Positions 60,856-64,000 of a DNA stretch of 64,000 bases are shown piece by piece (the stretch's first letter is position 1; each line of letters starts with the position of its first letter). The stretch covers positions 1 to 64,000 of the forward strand of contig SUWD01000006.1 of the NCBI GenBank assembly GCA_015061685.1. The letters run 5' to 3'. The stretch is from Lentisphaerota bacterium (GTDB taxonomy: Bacteria > Verrucomicrobiota > Lentisphaeria > Victivallales > Victivallaceae). The notes under the pieces are model-generated. The model was not told where the DNA came from and made no database searches. It saw only the letters and a program-made list of their open reading frames with translations. Made by a program: the position numbers and the translations under genes.

Positions 60856-61848
60856 TTACCTGCCTTTTTTCCGTTTCCGGGATTTCTGCAGCGGCAGATT
60901 CAAAGTTTTTGCTTCTTTATGTACGATCCGGATAATTGATGCCGGAGTGATCTGTTGCCCTTTTTCCCGGCGGAAAGTTATCCACTTATTTGACACAATT
61001 CCGGTCGGCAGAGTATTTTCATTATCGCAAACCGTCAGTCCGGGAGCTTCAAGCACTGCTCCGAGGCAGGCATATCCCGGATCATCAACTATCGAAAATG
61101 AAGAAAAACCGAATACATACATCATGGCAAAAAGATCAGCTCTGCCGCAAAAATCAAAACATTTTTTCCCCGGCAGTTTTTGAGCAATATTTTTACAGAT
61201 TTCCCGGTTGCGGCTGTTTCCGAAAAGAGCAACTATCCCGCCGTGACGGATCCACCACAAGGCAACTTTTGCATAATCAAAGCCGCCTTTTACCGGCATG
61301 ATACTCAACAGCAGCGGATGATGAAAAAGATACGGGATCTTTCCGGTCAATTCGTCAGCGGCAAGCGGAATAGCGAAATCCGGAAAAGAGTTTTCAAACA
61401 CTTCTCCGCCAAAAACTTTGGCAATGGAGTTATAATAATGCAGCAGACCATGTATCTCTGATTTACCGGCTGAAAATCTCCCGGCAAAAAACAGGGAATA
61501 CCAACTGTTATTTCCTCCGTAAAGTACCGGAACTCCGGCAAGTTTCAACCCGAAAACATCCTTGAATCGATAATCTAAAAGCAGTGCTGCTCCGGCATGC
61601 AGCTGTTTTACTCTCCGGCATTCATCTTTGCTCCAAAAACGCCGGGAAATATCCAAGACAATAATATCATCAACAAACTCCAATGCTTGATAAAGCTGGA
61701 TATTTTCCCTGCCGGTAACAACAAACAATCCGCAATTCTCCGGAACGATCTTTTTTAATGCCGCAAGTGCCGGCAATGCCGCAAGTGCAAAATCCAGTTT
61801 ATCCGGCACTCTTACCAGCAAACCATTCCGCCATTCTTTTATCCGCAT
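60856..61848 (-). CDS. Family 9 glycosyltransferase (heptosyltransferase-like)
   Basis: 330 aa GT-B enzyme with the N-terminal LLVRVPDKLDFALAALPALAALKKIVP opening and GGIVALFGNSRNREICKNI and CDNENTLPTGIVSNKW late motifs, as in ADP-heptose:LPS transferases. Some key residues of the second domain (usual GGP/D-x-G motifs) are not clear, so activity is uncertain. A basic KSRKRKKGR tail follows. It is convergent with the CBM48 gene and suggests an outer-membrane polysaccharide. Confidence 0.75.
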   Translation of the reverse strand: MRIKEWRNGLLVRVPDKLDFALAALPALAALKKIVPENCGLFVVTGRENIQLYQALEFVDDIIVLDISRRFWSKDECRRVKQLHAGAALLLDYRFKDVFGLKLAGVPVLYGGNNSWYSLFFAGRFSAGKSEIHGLLHYYNSIAKVFGGEVFENSFPDFAIPLAADELTGKIPYLFHHPLLLSIMPVKGGFDYAKVALWWIRHGGIVALFGNSRNREICKNIAQKLPGKKCFDFCGRADLFAMMYVFGFSSFSIVDDPGYACLGAVLEAPGLTVCDNENTLPTGIVSNKWITFRREKGQQITPASIIRIVHKEAKTLNLPLQKSRKRKKGR

Positions 61849-61982
61849 CTCATCTCTTGATCCGTAAAAACTTATTTCTGCACATTTTCTGACATTTTCA
61901 ATAAAATATCACAAATGGATGTTTTTTTCAAAAGCAAAGGACGTTTTTTTGAGAAAAAAATGCTTTTTAATTGTGAAATAAC

Positions 61983-62011
61983 TTGAAAAAACGGTGTTTG
62001 TAAGTTTTATT
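61983..62011 (+). promoter_or_regulatory. Putative sigma-70 promoter of mreB
   Basis: TTGAAA at 61983-61988, 17-bp spacer, TTTATT at 62006-62011 (TATTAT 2 bp further on). It lies in the 251-bp gap before mreB, which shows nothing else I can name. Confidence 0.4.
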
Positions 62012-62099
62012 ATATAAGTGGCAATTTTTTTGCTGTGAACCGGGCAGACATTTCTGCCTTATGTTTCTGTTTTCAAAATCAGTAAAAAGGCGGATATAA

Positions 62100-63125
62100 A
62101 TGAGTACACAATTTTTAGCTCGGATGTTTTCGGCATACATCGGAATCGACTTGGGAACTGCCAACTGTCTCGTTTTTGTGCGGGATCAGGGCGTAGTCCT
62201 GAATGAGCCGTCTGTCGTCGCCATCAAAATCAATACCAAAGAAGTTCTCGCTGTCGGCAGTGCCGCCAAAGAGATGCTCGGCAAAACTCCGACCAATATC
62301 GCCGCCATCCGCCCGATGAAAGACGGCGTGATCGCCAATTATGAAGTCACCGAAGACATGCTGCGTTACTTCATCCAGCGTGCCATACATACCGTACCCT
62401 GGTTCAAACGTCTGCTCCGCCCCCGGGTGCTGATCGCCGTCCCCTCCGGAATCACCGAAGTTGAACGCCGTGCCGTAATGGACAGTGCCAAACATGCCGG
62501 TGCCGGAGAGGTCGTCCTGGTGGAAGAACCCATGGCTGCCGCCGTCGGTGTCGGTTTGCCGGTCGCCGATGCAACCGGAAGCATGATCGTTGATATCGGC
62601 GGAGGTACTACCGAAGTGGCTGTGATCTCCCTCTCCGGTATTGCCAGTGCCAAAAGCGTCCGTGTCGGCGGAGATATTCTGGATCAGGCGATCGCCCAGC
62701 ACCTCAAAAAAGAGTACAATATGCAGATCAGCGAACTTGCCGCAGAACAGATCAAGATCGATATCGGCAGTGCTTATCCGGTGCAGGATGAAAAAACCAT
62801 GAATGTCAAAGGTTTTGATATGATCGCCCGTATGCCCAAAGCGATAAATATCAACGCCGCAGAGATCCGCAAGGCTCTCCAGGGTCCGATAACCACCATT
62901 CTGGAGGCTGTCCGTGCCACGCTGGATGTCTGCCCTCCGGGACTGGCAGCCGATCTGCTCGACCGCGGTATCATGCTTGCCGGCGGTGGAGCCAAACTTA
63001 CCGGTCTGGATAAGCTCCTTTCCGAAGAAACCGGACTGCCGGTTTTCGTTTCAGAAGAACCCCTCAATGCTGTGGTCAACGGTACCGGCGTAATGCTTCA
63101 GGAAAACAGCATTTGGTCAGCATAA
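62100..63125 (+). CDS. mreB: Rod-shape-determining protein MreB
   Basis: 341 aa actin-fold protein with AYIGIDLGTANCLVFV (phosphate 1), AVPSGITEVERRAVMDSAKHAGA, MIVDIGGGTTEVAVI (phosphate 2) and IMLAGGGAKLTGLD (adenosine). It forms membrane filaments that position cell-wall synthesis. It is followed by a separate DUF2156 gene; mreC and mreD are not next to it. Confidence 0.96.
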   Translation: MSTQFLARMFSAYIGIDLGTANCLVFVRDQGVVLNEPSVVAIKINTKEVLAVGSAAKEMLGKTPTNIAAIRPMKDGVIANYEVTEDMLRYFIQRAIHTVPWFKRLLRPRVLIAVPSGITEVERRAVMDSAKHAGAGEVVLVEEPMAAAVGVGLPVADATGSMIVDIGGGTTEVAVISLSGIASAKSVRVGGDILDQAIAQHLKKEYNMQISELAAEQIKIDIGSAYPVQDEKTMNVKGFDMIARMPKAININAAEIRKALQGPITTILEAVRATLDVCPPGLAADLLDRGIMLAGGGAKLTGLDKLLSEETGLPVFVSEEPLNAVVNGTGVMLQENSIWSA

Positions 63126-63140
63126 CTTTTTAAGGAAAAT

Positions 63141-64000
63141 ATGAAAATATCTTTGAAATCTCTGCGTCCGGTGGAGTTGTCCGACCGGGCCCGTTTTGAT
63201 GAAGAACTGGACAAAATGGCAAGTCAGAGCTGCGAAGCCTGTTTCCCCAACATTTTCATGTACCGGGAGCCTTACGGTATTGAATTTGCCGATATTGCCG
63301 GACGTCTGGTCGTTTACGAAAGAGCCACCCGGATCATTCATTATCCGCTCGGTGAAAAAACCGATGATGAATTGCTCTACCGTATCAGCAAAGCATTTGC
63401 CGATGCCGGATTGACCGACGGCGGAGTTTACGACGTGCCGGAATCATTTCTGGACGACTATCCGGATTGCGACCGTTTCTTTGAGCTGGAATACGATGAG
63501 GGTGCTATCGACTATCTTTTCTCCGTTGAAAAAATCGCCACTTTCACCGGCCCGAAATTGAGAAAAAAACACAATCTGGTCAAGCAGTTTCAGGCTAACT
63601 GGCCCTATGCTGAAGTGCGAAAAATCACCAAAGAGGATATTCCGGTGGCGGCAAAACTCGCTTACGATCTCAATTCCCGTCTGGAACAGTGCGAATTTCT
63701 GGATGAAGAAGCTCTCGCTCTGAAAAGTGCATGGGATAACTTTGAAGAACTCGGCTTGGAGGGGATCCTCCTTTTCGCTGAACCCGGATATCCTGCCGGA
63801 TTGTCCGTTTACAGCACCCTGCCCAATACCGATACCGTGGATATCCACTTTGAGAAAGCTGACCACGCAGTCAAAGGTGCTTCCCAGACCCTCACCTGGC
63901 AGCTGGCTATCGCTCTGCGGGGCAAAGCTAAATTCATGAACCGGGAACAGGATATGAATGAAGAATCTCTCCGTCATGCCAAACGTTCTCTGGATCCGGA
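63141..64000 (+). CDS. DUF2156-type (phosphatidylglycerol lysyltransferase C-terminal-like) protein, 3' truncated
   Basis: The frame is open for 286 codons to the window edge with no stop. The GNAT-like motifs FPNIFMYREPYGIEF, YPLGEKTDDELLYRI, GPKLRKKHNLVKQF and the terminal FMNREQDMNEESLRHAKRS match DUF2156/MprF C-terminal domains, which transfer an aminoacyl group from tRNA. There is no N-terminal membrane part, so it may be a cytosolic aminoacyl-transferase-like enzyme. AAGGAAA is 6 bp before the ATG. It follows mreB by 15 bp. Confidence 0.8.
   Translation, partial: MKISLKSLRPVELSDRARFDEELDKMASQSCEACFPNIFMYREPYGIEFADIAGRLVVYERATRIIHYPLGEKTDDELLYRISKAFADAGLTDGGVYDVPESFLDDYPDCDRFFELEYDEGAIDYLFSVEKIATFTGPKLRKKHNLVKQFQANWPYAEVRKITKEDIPVAAKLAYDLNSRLEQCEFLDEEALALKSAWDNFEELGLEGILLFAEPGYPAGLSVYSTLPNTDTVDIHFEKADHAVKGASQTLTWQLAIALRGKAKFMNREQDMNEESLRHAKRSLDP

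Overview
The window looks like a chromosomal piece of a Gram-negative bacterium of the Lentisphaerota (Victivallis-like) or a close PVC-superphylum relative. This is inferred from three pseudopilins that open with [11 protein letters not shown] and end in an H-X9-DG-type motif, a dense set of secreted GH123-like, DUF4091-like and DUF4434 carbohydrate-active proteins, several Gfo/Idh/MocA oxidoreductases, and a pyrophosphate-dependent phosphofructokinase. No rRNA, tRNA or CRISPR array was found.

Layout. 1-4.1 kb: a partial gene, two unknown proteins (one a DnaB/RecA-fold protein with a destroyed Walker A), a possible HNH-like protein, a 5'-nucleotidase and a divergent MraY. 4.1-6.4 kb: a 148-bp mobile element and a BspA-type leucine-rich-repeat gene between 315-bp direct repeats. 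6.4-10.5 kb: acetyltransferase, beta-propeller protein, AraC regulator, oxidoreductase. 10.5-20.2 kb: a first glycan-use cluster (secreted beta-sandwich protein, pseudopilin, 1279-aa secreted protein, nitrilase-fold amidase, oxidoreductase, enolase-superfamily enzyme) closed by a convergent GntR regulator. 20.4-25.3 kb: a pseudopilin with a hairpin-array leader and a GH123/DUF4091-like protein bracketed by inverted 282-bp elements. 25.3-35.7 kb: a LacI-controlled cluster of pseudopilin, secreted binding-type protein, two tandem DUF6067-like hydrolases, a DUF4434 protein, an unknown protein, the LacI gene and a further operator-linked secreted protein. 36-64 kb: mostly housekeeping genes: dTDP-rhamnose genes rmlA/C/D, a second (canonical) mraY, esterase, ankyrin protein, HTH protein, uppP, proC, GT2, pfp, gatC/gatA, ruvC, tatD, tcdA, a GH63-like enzyme, PHP phosphatase, PfkB kinase, NtrB-like kinase, FmdB-like protein, rsmA, a beta-lactamase-fold enzyme, dus, GT9, mreB and a DUF2156 protein that runs off the end.

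How it fits together. The 10-36 kb region is read as two or three polysaccharide-use units, each with its own regulator and one pseudopilin beside secreted binding and hydrolase proteins. The LacI unit is the best supported: three 16-18 bp palindromes lie just downstream of two sigma-70 promoters that bracket the operon and the regulator gene.

The most unusual signals are (1) an array of five different short hairpins coding in frame for the leader of one pseudopilin, its last stem formed with the conserved T-L-I-E codons; (2) a family of small inverted-repeat elements, each with a perfect 8-bp target duplication, two of them bracketing a hydrolase gene in opposite orientation; (3) two MraY paralogues, one with a changed substrate loop and placed 3 bp after a nucleotidase; and (4) a DnaB-like protein that has lost its Walker A.
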